A DNA stretch of 64,000 bases from Steroidobacter gossypii (GCF_016801985.1 NZ_JAEVLS010000005.1:62001-126000); one strand, 5' to 3'. Counted from the first letter of the stretch, positions 8,697-17,431 are shown. Notes: generated by a model not told the origin, from the letters alone. A program made the numbers and translations.

Positions 8697-9827
8697 TCAG
8701 GCGAGGATGGAGCGATCGATCTCACTCACGTTGCACACACTGGTCAACGCCATCGCCACGCGCATTTCCTTCGCAAAAATATCCAGCATCTGGCTGACGC
8801 CCGCGCCGCCGTTGGCGGCGAGCGCGAACGCCCACGCGCGCCCCAGCATCACGCCCTCGGCGCCCAATGCCATCAGCCGCACCACATCCAGGCCGGATCG
8901 GACACCCGAGTCCGCAAGAATGGTGAGCTTGCCTTTCACTGCATCGGCGATGGCCGGCAAGGCGCGCGCCGAGGACAGAACGCCGTCGAGCTGACGGCCG
9001 CCGTGATTGGAAACAACGATGCCGTCCGCGCCCAGTTTGGCGGCGGATTTCGCATCGTCGGGATCCAGAATGCCCTTGATGATCAGCGGCCCGTCCCACG
9101 CCTGGCGCAACCAATCCAGATCTTCCCAGCGAATGGCGGGATCGAAGTTCGCGCCCAGCCAACCCATGTAGTCGCCCAAGCCACTCTTCGCGCCCAGCAC
9201 CGAGGCCAGGTTGCCGAGCGAATGCGGCCGACCATGCAGGCCCACATCCCACGCCCAGCCCGGCTTGCCCATCGCCTGCAACACTCGCTGTAGCGGCGCG
9301 TAGCGACCGGACATGCCGGAGTGCGCATCACGATAGCGAGCGCCGGGAACCGGCATATCGACCGTGAACACCAGCGCCTGCACGCCGACCGCCTTGGCTC
9401 GCGCCAACATGTCTCGCATGAAGCCGCGATCGCGAATCACATACAGCTGAAACCAGATCGGCGCCGGGCAACCCTTCGCGACTTCTTCGAGCGAGCAGAT
9501 CGACACTGTGGACAACGTGAACGGCACGCCCGCATTGCAGGCGGCCAGCGCGGCCTGCGTCTCGCCACGCCGCGCGCACATGCCGGAAATGCCGACGGGG
9601 CCGAGCGCCACCGGCATGGACAGCTTGCGGCCGAACAAGGTGGTGCTCAGATCGATCTTGGAAACATCGCGCAACACCCGCTGCTTGAGCGCGATCTCGG
9701 TAAGGTCGCTGACATTGGTGTGCATGGTGCGCTCGTCGTAAGCGCCGCCATCGATGTAGTCGAACAGAAAACGCGGCAGACGACGTTGCGCAGCCCGGCG
9801 AAAATCTTTGGACGAAGCGAGAATCAA
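8697..9827 (-). CDS. lldD: FMN-dependent alpha-hydroxy-acid dehydrogenase (L-lactate dehydrogenase LldD type)
   Basis: The protein has 376 aa. The start is placed at TTG 9827 because it gives the family N-terminus [20 protein letters not shown] and is preceded at about 7 bases by a strong GGAGGAAAGG; an upstream in-frame start at 9917 would add 30 unrelated residues. Motifs: [29 protein letters not shown]251, H275 as catalytic base and R278 in SNHGGRQLD, and [19 protein letters not shown]. It oxidises L-lactate to pyruvate at the membrane; glycolate or another L-2-hydroxyacid is possible. It is first gene of the oxidase-dehydrogenase-kinase operon, with a 24-base gap to the next gene. Confidence 0.9.
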   Translation of the reverse strand: MILASSKDFRRAAQRRLPRFLFDYIDGGAYDERTMHTNVSDLTEIALKQRVLRDVSKIDLSTTLFGRKLSMPVALGPVGISGMCARRGETQAALAACNAGVPFTLSTVSICSLEEVAKGCPAPIWFQLYVIRDRGFMRDMLARAKAVGVQALVFTVDMPVPGARYRDAHSGMSGRYAPLQRVLQAMGKPGWAWDVGLHGRPHSLGNLASVLGAKSGLGDYMGWLGANFDPAIRWEDLDWLRQAWDGPLIIKGILDPDDAKSAAKLGADGIVVSNHGGRQLDGVLSSARALPAIADAVKGKLTILADSGVRSGLDVVRLMALGAEGVMLGRAWAFALAANGGAGVSQMLDIFAKEMRVAMALTSVCNVSEIDRSILA

Positions 9828-9954
9828 TGAACCTTTCCTCCGCGTACCTTGCGCTCGTCGCGGGCCAGAGTCCCGGGATTGTATTCGCCGGCCGCCGGTT
9901 CCGGCGTTGGACCGCACGACCCTGGGCTCGCTGGGCGCATATCAGAGCGTGACA

Positions 9955-9966
9955 ATAATATATCAG
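9955..9966 (+). promoter_or_regulatory. Candidate GntR-type box upstream of the hydroxyacid operon
   Basis: ATAATATATCAG matches the box at 6140-6151 (ATGGTATATCAG) at 10 of 12 positions. It lies ~130 bases upstream of the TTG start of the FMN oxidase gene, in a locally AT-rich patch. A partial copy (CATATCAG) occurs just before it near 9938-9945. Confidence 0.35.
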
Positions 9967-10099
9967 CTCGACCCGCAATATTTTGCGACGCCTGTCGATT
10001 GGGCCGGGCGCCAAGCGTCCTTGGGGCATGAAGATTGAGGATGAGCGCGCGGGGTGGGCTCGACGTCGATCCTCGTCCCAGGCTCCAAGGAGACGCGAC

Positions 10100-10810
10100 A
10101 TGGCACAGAACGACACGCTGATCCCGGCGGCGGAGCTCGCCGCCCGGGGCAACATCCGCTTTCCCAACGAGAGCGCCGAGTATCGGCGGGCTCGCACTGC
10201 CTTGCTGGCGGAGGAGATCGAGCTACGCCGTCACATCGAACGCGTCGCCGAGATGCGTCGGGCGCTGCCGCCGGGCGGTGAAGTGAAAAAAGCCTATCGC
10301 TTTCAGAGCGAGCGCGGGCCCGTGAGCTTCGCCGACCTGTTCGGCGACAAGCAGACGCTGGTGGTCTACAGCTACATGTTCGGCCCGCAGCGGCAGAAGC
10401 CGTGTCCGATGTGCACGTCGCTGTTGAGCGCCTGGGAGGGCGAGGCGCAGGACATCGAACAGAATGTGGCGCTGGCGGTGATTGCGCAGTCGCCGCTCGA
10501 GAAAGTGCTCGAGTTCACCCGGGCGCGGGGGTGGCGCAATCTCAAGTTGTATTCGGATACGGACGGCGAGTACAGCAAGGACTATTACGCCAACACACCG
10601 GAGTTCGAAGACACGGCCGCGATCAATGTGTTCACGCGGCGGGATGGTGTGATCAGGCATTTCTGGGCGGGCGAGATGGGCTTCGAACAAGCCGACCCGG
10701 GCCAGGACCCGCGCGGCGCGCCCGATCTCATGCCGATCTGGACGGTGCTCGATTGCACCCCCGAGGGTCGCCGTCCCGATTGGTACCCGAGCCTGGACTA
10801 TCCCCGCTGA
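10100..10810 (+). CDS. DUF899 family thioredoxin-fold protein
   Basis: The protein has 236 aa. The ATG at 10100 follows an AAGGAGA ribosome site. Family features are the N-terminal ELAARGNIRFPNESAEYRRAR, then VVYSYMFGPQR, CPMCTSLLSAWEG, and the C-terminal DLMPIWTVLDCTPEGR. The CPMC pair stands at the position of a thioredoxin active site in this family, but no biochemical function is established for it. It is a single gene, ended by a short terminator at 10811-10830. Role not known beyond a probable redox link. Confidence 0.88.
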   Translation: MAQNDTLIPAAELAARGNIRFPNESAEYRRARTALLAEEIELRRHIERVAEMRRALPPGGEVKKAYRFQSERGPVSFADLFGDKQTLVVYSYMFGPQRQKPCPMCTSLLSAWEGEAQDIEQNVALAVIAQSPLEKVLEFTRARGWRNLKLYSDTDGEYSKDYYANTPEFEDTAAINVFTRRDGVIRHFWAGEMGFEQADPGQDPRGAPDLMPIWTVLDCTPEGRRPDWYPSLDYPR

Positions 10811-10830
10811 GGCGCGGCGCCTTTCTTTTT
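10811..10830 (+). terminator. Short intrinsic terminator after the DUF899 gene
   Basis: GGCGCGGCGCC can form a small GC-only hairpin and is followed directly by TTTCTTTTT. It begins at the base after the stop codon. Confidence 0.6.
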
Positions 10831-10836
10831 CGCTAG

Positions 10837-10867
10837 CCCCCTCCCGTGGCGACCTGCCGGGAGGGGG
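10837..10867 (-). terminator. Hairpin terminator for the glutathione transferase gene
   Basis: CCCCCTCCCG (10837-10846) pairs perfectly with CGGGAGGGGG (10858-10867). It lies 20 bases beyond the stop codon of the minus-strand transferase gene. It has no long T-run on that strand. Confidence 0.5.
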
Positions 10868-10886
10868 AAGTGTTTTGTTTGCTGTG

Positions 10887-11501
10887 TCAGTCCTGGGTCT
10901 GGCCCCACAGAGGGGTGGCGAGCATGGAGGGGCGGCTGCTGAATTCGTCGAACCACCGCGTCAGGCGGGGGCGAGGTCGGAAGGTGGGGAGCTCGCGGAA
11001 TTCCAGCCAGCTCAGGGCAGTGGCGAGGGCGATGTGGCCAACATGGAGCGGCGCCGAGGTGTCGAGCGACTGCTCCAGCCAATCGTAGCTGGCGAGTAAC
11101 TTGGTGACATAACCATCACGCAGCGGCGCATAACGCAGCTCCTTGGGCCGACGCTGCGTCTCCCAGCGAATCGCAATGCCTGCATCCGCGATCCCCTGCG
11201 CGACCGCTTGCATCTGAAGCGCCTGCCATCGGCCCTCCCCTTCCAACGGGATCAACCGCGCCCCCGCATGCAGGGTATCGAGATATGCGCATATCACATC
11301 CGAATCGAAAATCGCCGGCAGCCCCGACCGCAGCAGCACAGGCACCTTGCCCAAAGGATTCGCGGCGAACACTTCTTCATTCCGCCGCAGCGGACTGGTC
11401 TCGTGATGAACGACCTCGATGCGATCGGCCAACCCGACCTCGTACGCGAACACGAGCGCCTTGCGAGCATAGGGAGAGTGCGTTTGATAGAGCAGTTTCA
11501 T
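10887..11501 (-). CDS. Glutathione S-transferase family protein
   Basis: The protein has 204 aa, the normal length. The N-terminal thioredoxin-like domain begins MKLLYQTHSPYARKALVFAYEVGL, with NPLGKVPVLL and the glutathione-binding FDSDVICAYLD at residues ~50-80; the C-terminal helical domain ends with the PLHVGHIALATALSWLEFR and RLTRWFDEF segments. The active-site position has SPYARK, so Ser or Tyr rather than Cys is the likely catalytic residue. It is divergent from an Lrp/AsnC regulator. Substrate unknown; detoxification is the usual role. Confidence 0.88.
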   Translation of the reverse strand: MKLLYQTHSPYARKALVFAYEVGLADRIEVVHHETSPLRRNEEVFAANPLGKVPVLLRSGLPAIFDSDVICAYLDTLHAGARLIPLEGEGRWQALQMQAVAQGIADAGIAIRWETQRRPKELRYAPLRDGYVTKLLASYDWLEQSLDTSAPLHVGHIALATALSWLEFRELPTFRPRPRLTRWFDEFSSRPSMLATPLWGQTQD

Positions 11502-11623
11502 TGGGCAGATTCACCGCGATAGCCACGTAAGCTACGATGGTAAAAGCACCACCGCGCGCAACCGCCGCGATTCTCGCCGGCGCGATGCGTTTTTTCCGCG
11601 CCCCTCATTACGACAAGCCCGAC

Positions 11624-12097
11624 ATGGACCTGGACCGCTTCGACCGCCTGCTTCTGAATCTGGTACAGCAGGACTCCATGCAGACCGCCGAGCAGCTGGC
11701 CGAGCACGTGGGCCTCTCCCCCTCCGCCATTCAGCGACGCCTGAAACGGATGCGCGAGCAAGGCGTCATCGTCCGTGACGTCGCCGTGGTGGATCCGCGC
11801 GCGGTGGGGCGACCGACATTCTTCGTCGTGTCGCTCGAGATCGAGCGCGAGCGCCCGGAGTTGCTGGCGCAGCTACGCGAGTGGCTGACGAAACGCGCCG
11901 AGATCCAACAGGTATTTTATGTGACCGGCCAGAACGACTTCGTGCTCATTGTCACCGCCCCTGACACAGAAGCCTTCGACGCAATGATGTCACAGCTGAT
12001 GCAGGAGAACCCCAACGTGCACCGTTTCACCACCAACGTGGTGCTGGGCCTGGTGAAACAAGGGCTGACCATTCCCATCCCGCCCGCGAACGCGTGA
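11624..12097 (+). CDS. Lrp/AsnC-family transcriptional regulator
   Basis: The protein has 157 aa from ATG 11624 (MDLDRFDRLLL), which matches the family N-terminus. In-frame starts at 11537 and 11585 would add an atypical extension, and none of the three has a strong ribosome site. The HTH is at ~3-55 (LLNLVQQDSMQTAEQLAEHVGLSPSAIQRR), followed by the RAM effector domain (VSLEIERERPE, QVFYVTGQNDFVLIV, TTNVVLGLVKQG). It probably senses an amino acid and regulates itself or a neighbour; the target is not visible here. Confidence 0.85.
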   Translation: MDLDRFDRLLLNLVQQDSMQTAEQLAEHVGLSPSAIQRRLKRMREQGVIVRDVAVVDPRAVGRPTFFVVSLEIERERPELLAQLREWLTKRAEIQQVFYVTGQNDFVLIVTAPDTEAFDAMMSQLMQENPNVHRFTTNVVLGLVKQGLTIPIPPANA

Positions 12098-12115
12098 GCC
12101 CGCGACTTGGATCAA

Positions 12116-12141
12116 GGAACTTTGGCTTTCACTCTGCGCTT
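12116..12141 (+). promoter_or_regulatory. Candidate ECF-type promoter of the SDR gene
   Basis: GGAAC at 12116-12120, a 16-base spacer, and CGCTT at 12137-12141. The geometry fits an ECF sigma-factor promoter (GGAAC -35 class) with the start codon ~45 bases downstream. The same pattern stands before the envelope-stress operon at 17019-17044. Confidence 0.35.
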
Positions 12142-12187
12142 CTGCAGGACTCAACGTCCGTTGGGCAGGAGCCGCCCGGGAGTCGCC

Positions 12188-13054
12188 ATGAGTCCGCAGA
12201 AAGAGTTTCCCAAACCGCCGTTTCCCAAACAGACCCAGTCCCTGCCGGGCTCGAGCTCGGCCATGAAGCCGCAGCCGGATTACGGCGAGGACAGCTACAA
12301 AGGTGCGAATCGTCTGACGGATAAGAAAGCGCTGATCACCGGCGCCGATTCCGGCATCGGCCGCGCCGTCGCGCTCGCGTACGCGCGGGAAGGCGCCGAT
12401 GTGGCGGTGAGCTATCTGGACGAGCACGAAGACGCCAAGGAAACCCAGCGCCTGGTCGAAGCGGCCGGTCGCAAGTGTCTGCTCTTGCCAGGCGATATCT
12501 CGCAGGCCGAACATTGCCGCACGCTGGTGAAGAAGACTGTCGATGCGCTGGGCCGCATCGACATTCTGGTGAACAACGCCGCGCATCAGATGACATACGA
12601 TGCGCTGGAGAAAATCCCTGACGAGGAATGGGACAAGACCCTCGCCACCAATCTTTCGGCGATGTTCTACATCACCAAAGCGGCGCTGCCGCACATGAAG
12701 CCTGGCAGCAGCATCATCAACACCGCATCGATCAATGCCGATGTTCCCAACCCGACCCTGCTCGCCTATGCGACGACCAAGGGCGCCATCCAGAACTTCA
12801 CTGCGGGCCTGGCGCAGTTGCTCGCCGAGAAAGGCATTCGGGCCAACACCGTGGCCCCAGGGCCGGTGTGGACACCACTGATTCCCGCCTCGATGGACGA
12901 AGAGAAAGTGTCGAACTTCGGTTCGCAGGTGCCGATGAAACGTCCGGCCCAGCCCTGCGAGCTGGCGGCGGTGTATGTCATGCTGGCGAGCGATGAGGCG
13001 AGCTACGTTTCTGGCGCCACGGTCGCCGTCACGGGCGGCAAGCCGCTGTTGTGA
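12188..13054 (+). CDS. NAD(P)-dependent short-chain dehydrogenase (YghA/YhdF-like)
   Basis: The protein has 288 aa from ATG 12188. The N-terminal ~40 residues are a proline-rich extension (FPKPPFPKQTQSLPG) seen in the stress-linked YghA/GsiB-neighbour SDR group. The cofactor motif is TGADSGIG at 51-58, the NN-A segment LVNNAAH at ~127-133, and the catalytic S181, Y194 and K198 (YATTK) are all present. The C-terminus VSGATVAVTGGKPLL is typical. These enzymes reduce aldehydes or ketones and are often induced by general stress. It is convergent with the zinc alcohol dehydrogenase operon. Confidence 0.9.
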   Translation: MSPQKEFPKPPFPKQTQSLPGSSSAMKPQPDYGEDSYKGANRLTDKKALITGADSGIGRAVALAYAREGADVAVSYLDEHEDAKETQRLVEAAGRKCLLLPGDISQAEHCRTLVKKTVDALGRIDILVNNAAHQMTYDALEKIPDEEWDKTLATNLSAMFYITKAALPHMKPGSSIINTASINADVPNPTLLAYATTKGAIQNFTAGLAQLLAEKGIRANTVAPGPVWTPLIPASMDEEKVSNFGSQVPMKRPAQPCELAAVYVMLASDEASYVSGATVAVTGGKPLL

Positions 13055-13073
13055 GAAACCTTTGATCCCATCG

Positions 13074-13115
13074 CGCCGGCGCGACCAGACAAGCAGATCC
13101 GGTCGCGTCCGGCGC
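13074..13115. terminator. Long hairpin between convergent dehydrogenase genes
   Basis: The left arm GCGCCGGCGCGACC pairs with the right arm GGTCGCGTCCGGCGC, leaving one bulged T and a 14-base loop. It lies 19 bases after the SDR stop codon and can act on either strand. Confidence 0.5.
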
Positions 13116-13121
13116 GCCGCC

Positions 13122-13139
13122 GGCCTCGTCAACGAGGCC
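13122..13139 (-). terminator. Hairpin just beyond the alcohol dehydrogenase stop
   Basis: GGCCTCG-TCAA-CGAGGCC is a perfect 7-bp stem with a tetraloop, 7 bases beyond the stop codon of the minus-strand operon. There is no T-run. Confidence 0.45.
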
Positions 13140-13146
13140 CTACAAT

Positions 13147-14319
13147 TCAAGACGCCATGTTCACCACGACCTTGACGCAGTCGTCCTGCTTGTCACGGAA
13201 CATCTGAAACGCGTCTGGCACCTCTTCGATGCCCACCCGATGCGTGATGATCATGGTGGGATCGATCTCGCCTGCCTCGATGCGCGCCAGCAGCGGCTTC
13301 ATATAACGCTGCACATGGGTCTGACCCGACTTGATGGTCAGCGCCTTGTTGACGATCGCACCCAGTGGAATTTTGTCGGCAAGACCGCCATACACACCGG
13401 GCACCGACACCGTGCCGCCCTTGCGACAGGCCTGAATGCATTCACGCACCACGCCCGGCCGTTCCGTCTCCATGCGAAACGCCTGCTTGACTTTGTCGTA
13501 AGCATGCTGGACGCCATGCATGTGCGCTTCCATGCCGACCGCGTCGATGCACGCATCCGGCCCGAGCCCGCCGGTCAGCTCGTTCAAAGCCTCGAGCGTG
13601 CTCTCTTCCTCGTAATTGATGGTCTCGGCGCCGGCGCGGCGCGCCAGATTCAGCCGCTCGGGAAAGCGATCGATGCCAATCACCCGGGCTGCGCCCAGCA
13701 CCTTCGCGCTCATGATCGCGAACAAACCGACCGGGCCACAGCCCCACACTGCCACAGTGTCGCCCTGCTTGATGTTGCAATTCTCCGCCGCCATGTAGCC
13801 GGTGGGCAGGATGTCACCCAGAAACAGCGCCTGCTCATCGCTGACCGCATCGGGGATTTTCAACGGGCCCACGTCCGCGAACGGCACGCGCACGTACTCG
13901 GCCTGCCCTCCCGCATAGCCACCCAGCAGATGCGAGTAACCGAAAATGCCGCACGGCGAATGGCCCCAGAATTTCTCGGCCAGCCGCGCATTCGGATTGG
14001 AGTTCTCGCACAGCGAGTACAACTCCTGCTCGCAAAAGAAACAATTGCCGCAGGAAATGGGGAACGGCACCACCACCCGATCGCCAGGCGACAGGTTGGT
14101 CACGCCGGGCCCGGTCTCGATCACCTCGCCCATGAACTCGTGGCCGAGGATGTCACCACGCATCATGGTAGGGATGTAGCCATCGTACAGGTGCACATCC
14201 GAACCGCAGATCGCCGCCTTGCGCACTTTGATGATGGCGTCGCGCGGATTGATCAGCCGCGGATCGGGCACTTCCTCGACGCCGACCTTGTGAACGCCCT
14301 GCCAGCACACTGCTTTCAT
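13147..14319 (-). CDS. Zinc-dependent alcohol dehydrogenase, glutathione-independent formaldehyde dehydrogenase-like
   Basis: The protein has 390 aa. Catalytic zinc ligands C38 (AICGSD) and H60/E61 (GHE) and the structural four-Cys cluster C90, C93, C96, C104 are all present. The cofactor motif is [11 protein letters not shown] at ~190-200. The long internal insert and [34 protein letters not shown] are typical of the group often annotated FdhA-like. Its ATG overlaps the stop codon of the SRPBCC gene by 4 bases (ATGA), so it is the last gene of the envelope/stress operon. Substrate unproven; aldehyde detoxification is likely. Confidence 0.87.
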   Translation of the reverse strand: MKAVCWQGVHKVGVEEVPDPRLINPRDAIIKVRKAAICGSDVHLYDGYIPTMMRGDILGHEFMGEVIETGPGVTNLSPGDRVVVPFPISCGNCFFCEQELYSLCENSNPNARLAEKFWGHSPCGIFGYSHLLGGYAGGQAEYVRVPFADVGPLKIPDAVSDEQALFLGDILPTGYMAAENCNIKQGDTVAVWGCGPVGLFAIMSAKVLGAARVIGIDRFPERLNLARRAGAETINYEEESTLEALNELTGGLGPDACIDAVGMEAHMHGVQHAYDKVKQAFRMETERPGVVRECIQACRKGGTVSVPGVYGGLADKIPLGAIVNKALTIKSGQTHVQRYMKPLLARIEAGEIDPTMIITHRVGIEEVPDAFQMFRDKQDDCVKVVVNMAS

Positions 14320-15212
14320 GATTCACCCCTGCTGAACGCGCGACCCACGAGGCTGCGAGCGCCTGACGGCTGGCCGCGCGTGGTCGCGATTTCGCCGGTC
14401 TCGATCAATTGTTTCAAACGCCGCAGGTCCTCGAGCACCATGGCTTCCGGCCCGTTGGATATGAGTTGCCCGACCCGCGCGGCCATCGGGCCGCCCGGCA
14501 ATCCGTAGTACATCTCGACCCTCAGGATCGTGCCCCTGCCATTGGGCGCGCTTTCGAAGCGCACGCTGCCGACGTGGTTGATTTCCGAACCCGGACAGGT
14601 GCGCCAGGAAATGAACCGGTTCGGCTCGTCCTCGACGATCTCCGAGCGCCACTGCAGCTTCACGCCGCCTGGCGCGCGCGCCACCCATTCCGAGGTGCGC
14701 TCATCGACCTGCCGCACCGAATCCAGATAGGTCATGAAGCGCGGCAGGTTCTCCAGCTTGCGCCAGAACTGATAAACCTCTTCGGGCGGGCTGTTGACCG
14801 TCAGACTGGTCGTGACCGGCACATCCTGTGGCGCCTCGGCCAGGGAGGACTGCAGGTCCGCCTTGCTTGCATATAAGTCCAGCGCCGCAACGCCTGCGAC
14901 CGCCGTGGCCGCAGCGGCCACGCGCGTCGGATTCGCATCCGGCGAGCGCAACGAGGCGCCCAGCAATGCGAGATCCATCACATCGCCCACGACGCGCGAC
15001 ATCGCGAATGTCGCGGGCGCGCGGCCCGAGAGCAATCCCACCCCGCTGACAATCTCACGCATGCCGCACATTCGCAGCATGGTGCTTTGATCGCCCACAC
15101 CGATCATCCTGCCTACGGTCTTGGGCGCAAGGAGCTCTGCCACGCCGAGACCGAGACTGAACCATCCCAGCGAGCGGTCCAGGGTCGGGCGTGGAGCAAA
15201 AGATGCGGCCAT
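14316..15212 (-). CDS. SRPBCC (cyclase/dehydrase) family protein with N-terminal membrane region
   Basis: The protein has 298 aa. Residues ~10-115 contain several weakly hydrophobic helices ([49 protein letters not shown]). Residues ~125-265 form a SRPBCC/Bet v1-like lipid- or hydrophobe-binding domain ([58 protein letters not shown]). The ATG follows GAGGAAAA. It is translationally coupled to the downstream alcohol dehydrogenase. The family appears with stress proteins in soil bacteria; its ligand is not known. Confidence 0.82.
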   Translation of the reverse strand: MAASFAPRPTLDRSLGWFSLGLGVAELLAPKTVGRMIGVGDQSTMLRMCGMREIVSGVGLLSGRAPATFAMSRVVGDVMDLALLGASLRSPDANPTRVAAAATAVAGVAALDLYASKADLQSSLAEAPQDVPVTTSLTVNSPPEEVYQFWRKLENLPRFMTYLDSVRQVDERTSEWVARAPGGVKLQWRSEIVEDEPNRFISWRTCPGSEINHVGSVRFESAPNGRGTILRVEMYYGLPGGPMAARVGQLISNGPEAMVLEDLRRLKQLIETGEIATTRGQPSGARSLVGRAFSRGES

Positions 15213-15245
15213 GTTTGTTTTCCTCGTGCGTCAGTGAAGTCCCGA

Positions 15246-16013
15246 TCAGTGCGTTTCGCGCGACCCATCCGAGCCTCGTTGCATTCGGGCCTGCGAGGAC
15301 TTCACGGCCTCACGCAAGTTTTCGTACTCGCGTTTGCCCATCTCCTTGGCGCGGGCCATGGTGCGATCGTGCACCGGGCCTACATATCTGTTCTCGTAGC
15401 GAGTCATGGGTAGCGCTGCGCCGAGCAGCGCGCCTGCCGCGAGCGCCAGCGCGCCGAGCGCAATGGGCTGCTCTCGCACCAGATCCGCCATATGCGAGCC
15501 CCCGTTCTGGGTATAGCCCTGCACGGTTTGCATGGAGCTCGACAGCCGGCCCTTCACCTTGCGTCCCATCTGATTCGCGGCTCGACGAACGCCATGCGCC
15601 GCATTGCCCATGCGTCCGTGTGCAGAGGAGTCCCAATCGTCGCGCTCGGACTCGCTGCGATAATCGGCACGGTAATCGCCGCCGTAGCTCGAATAGCTGC
15701 GATCGGATCCGGCGCGGTAGCTGGAGAGATCCTGTTCGTCGCCGCTGGAGCGCGACCTCGCGACCGACGCCACCAGCCAGACCAGCCCTGCTGCGGTAAG
15801 CACCACCGGCACTGGATTGCGGCGCACGGTATCGGCCGCTTCTTGCAACAGGTCCATGCCATTTTCCCGCACGAATTCCATGGAACGATCCATCAGCTCG
15901 GCGGGCGACAGGCGCTGTTGAATCTCATCGAGCGTGCGATCCAGGTTGGCGCGAATCTGCTCGCCTTCGCGCTCCAGGTCCGCAGCGCTGCGGTCATCAG
16001 TCGTGGCATTCAT
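15246..16013 (-). CDS. DUF3618-domain membrane protein
   Basis: The protein has 255 aa. ATG 16013 overlaps the upstream stop codon by 4 bases (ATGA). Residues ~10-45 are the DUF3618 helix (LEREGEQIRANLDRTLDEIQ-QRLSPAELMD). There is one hydrophobic helix near 70-85 (VPVVLTAAGLVWLVASVA), then a Ser/Tyr/Asp/Arg-rich low-complexity stretch, and a second hydrophobic helix near 190-210 (ALGALALAAGALLGAALP). It resembles envelope-associated stress proteins encoded with holin-X family proteins. Function unknown. Confidence 0.75.
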   Translation of the reverse strand: MNATTDDRSAADLEREGEQIRANLDRTLDEIQQRLSPAELMDRSMEFVRENGMDLLQEAADTVRRNPVPVVLTAAGLVWLVASVARSRSSGDEQDLSSYRAGSDRSYSSYGGDYRADYRSESERDDWDSSAHGRMGNAAHGVRRAANQMGRKVKGRLSSSMQTVQGYTQNGGSHMADLVREQPIALGALALAAGALLGAALPMTRYENRYVGPVHDRTMARAKEMGKREYENLREAVKSSQARMQRGSDGSRETH

Positions 16014-16417
16014 GGAGTCCTCCGCGCGACCAGCGTCGCATCTTTCTGTAACGATTCCTGAGTACGATCGAAGTCCTCGCCCAGATGGGCAAACTTGCGC
16101 TGGCCAGCCTTGAGCAGGAGCCATCCGGCAATCAGCAAGACGACGCTGACGATCAACGCCGCCTGCCAGGGCCGCATGACTTCGGATAGCGCGAGCACGG
16201 CAGTTGCAACCAGTGTGAGCATGCCGGCGAGCAGCACGCCGGCTGCAATCGCGAACGGCGCGATGCTCTGCTTCACGTCGCGCAGCGCGTTGCGGGCTTC
16301 GGTCTTGGCGAGCGCGATCTCGTTTTTCGCAAGCGCGAGCGCGTCATCCATCAAACGCGTCAGCAGACTGGTCACCGATCCGGAGTCGGTGACGCCGGAG
16401 ACAGGCGAGGAAGCCAT
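16010..16417 (-). CDS. Phage holin family (holin-X superfamily) small membrane protein
   Basis: The protein has 135 aa. The N-terminal half is an amphipathic helix (SLLTRLMDDALALAKNEIALAKTEARNALRD), followed by two membrane helices (APFAIAAGVLLAGMLTLVATAVLAL and WQAALIVSVVLLIAGWLLL). This is the PF07332-like architecture. Despite the family name nothing here suggests a prophage: it sits in a coupled operon with DUF3618 and SRPBCC genes. It probably acts in the inner membrane in an envelope-stress role. Confidence 0.78.
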   Translation of the reverse strand: MASSPVSGVTDSGSVTSLLTRLMDDALALAKNEIALAKTEARNALRDVKQSIAPFAIAAGVLLAGMLTLVATAVLALSEVMRPWQAALIVSVVLLIAGWLLLKAGQRKFAHLGEDFDRTQESLQKDATLVARRTP

Positions 16418-16420
16418 GGC

Positions 16421-16975
16421 TCACACTCCTCTTTGCGTGGTTCCCGGAGACTCGACGCCGGCGCTATGGTCGTAAAACGGCTGGCTCTCGGTGCTCTCCG
16501 GCGGCATGGCGCTCTCGCCCCATTGCTGGGCTTCGGTCTCGGCGCTCACGCCCAGATCCTCAGTCGCATACGCTTCGGTTTCGGCGGCATACGCCTCCTC
16601 CTCGGCGGTCGCTTTCATGAACCGTGAGATCACCAGCCCCAGCGCGGCGCTGCCCAGCAGAAACATTCCCGGATGGCGGGTCGCCACCTGTCGTATGTCG
16701 CGATACAGATCTTCGATGCTGTCCTCGCGCAGGCGCGTCGCAATACCGGCCACACCGTCGGCGAGCCTGGATGCATAGTTCGCCAGTGTCGGCTGCGACT
16801 GATCGAGCTGCGCGCCAGCCATGTCGATGGCGTCCGCGATTTCCGCGATCTGATCCGCCGCCGCACGTTTGCCGCTCTCGAGCTTGTCTTTGCCGTCCTG
16901 TTGCAAGCGTCGCTTCAAATTCGACGCTCGGCTGCGCACTCCTGAAGTGGTAGTGCTGTCGGTGGATTCGTTCAT
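16421..16975 (-). CDS. Conserved hypothetical membrane-associated protein, first gene of stress operon
   Basis: The protein has 184 aa from ATG 16975, which has a GGGGGCAAGG ribosome site; an ATG at 16999 is a weaker alternative. The N-terminus is polar and helical (LKRRLQQDGKDKLESGKRAAADQIAEIADAI), consistent with a coiled coil or amphipathic helix. Residues ~95-125 have VATRHPGMFLLGSAALGLVISRFMK, a single membrane segment, and the C-terminus is rich in Glu, Ala and Thr. This matches proteins annotated as nutrient-deprivation-induced or DUF3618-neighbour proteins. The gap to the holin-family gene is only 3 bases. Function unknown. Confidence 0.7.
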   Translation of the reverse strand: MNESTDSTTTSGVRSRASNLKRRLQQDGKDKLESGKRAAADQIAEIADAIDMAGAQLDQSQPTLANYASRLADGVAGIATRLREDSIEDLYRDIRQVATRHPGMFLLGSAALGLVISRFMKATAEEEAYAAETEAYATEDLGVSAETEAQQWGESAMPPESTESQPFYDHSAGVESPGTTQRGV

Positions 16976-17018
16976 ACCTTGCCCCCGTTGAGCTTTCATC
17001 GTCGCCAGACGGTCTCTC

Positions 17019-17044
17019 AACCGGCACTCGCGCATGAAGGTTCC
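17019..17044 (-). promoter_or_regulatory. Candidate ECF-type promoter of the envelope-stress operon
   Basis: On the minus strand GGAAC (17044-17040), a 16-base spacer, and CGGTT (17023-17019). The start codon of the operon's first gene is ~43 bases downstream. Same spacing and near-identical boxes as 12116-12141. Confidence 0.4.
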
Positions 17045-17368
17045 CGCGCGACATAAGGATCATTGCGGTGCGGACCGCCACCGCAGGCTTGCCCGCATTC
17101 TTTGCAAAACGACTCCACTGGCGCGCTGGCCGGAACAGATGTTCCTCCCCGCCGCCGTTTGTTTCGCATTGTTTCATGCAGGGCGAGCGGCCCGGCTCGG
17201 GTGCGATGCCCGCCAGATCGCGCTGCGCGTGATCTCCTTACAGCCCGTCTCGAGGCCAGGGCGGCCCGCCGCGGTCTCGAGGCGGGCCGAGCGAGCGGGG
17301 CGGATGGCTGCCGTTTCTTATTTATGACGCCGGCTTCAGGCGTGGGTCGCTTGGCGTCCGACTCGTGG

Positions 17369-17431
17369 CATCCCTCTGGTCATCCATTTGGGGCATCCAT
17401 CCGGACATCCGATCCGGACATCCATCTGGGG
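17369..17431. repeat. Imperfect tandem repeat, five units of 12-13 bp
   Basis: Five successive units begin CATCC: CATCCCTCTGGT, CATCCATTTGGGG, CATCCATCCGGA, CATCCGATCCGGA and CATCCATCTGGGG. They abut without spacers. No coding or binding role is evident. Confidence 0.75.

Noticed and set aside
16010-16417. Holin annotation as a sign of a prophage
   Set aside because: No integrase, capsid, lysis or attachment-site signals nearby; the family is chromosomal in many soil bacteria.
17369-17431. Tandem repeat as a CRISPR array
   Set aside because: Units of 12-13 bp abut with no unique spacers, and no cas gene is present.
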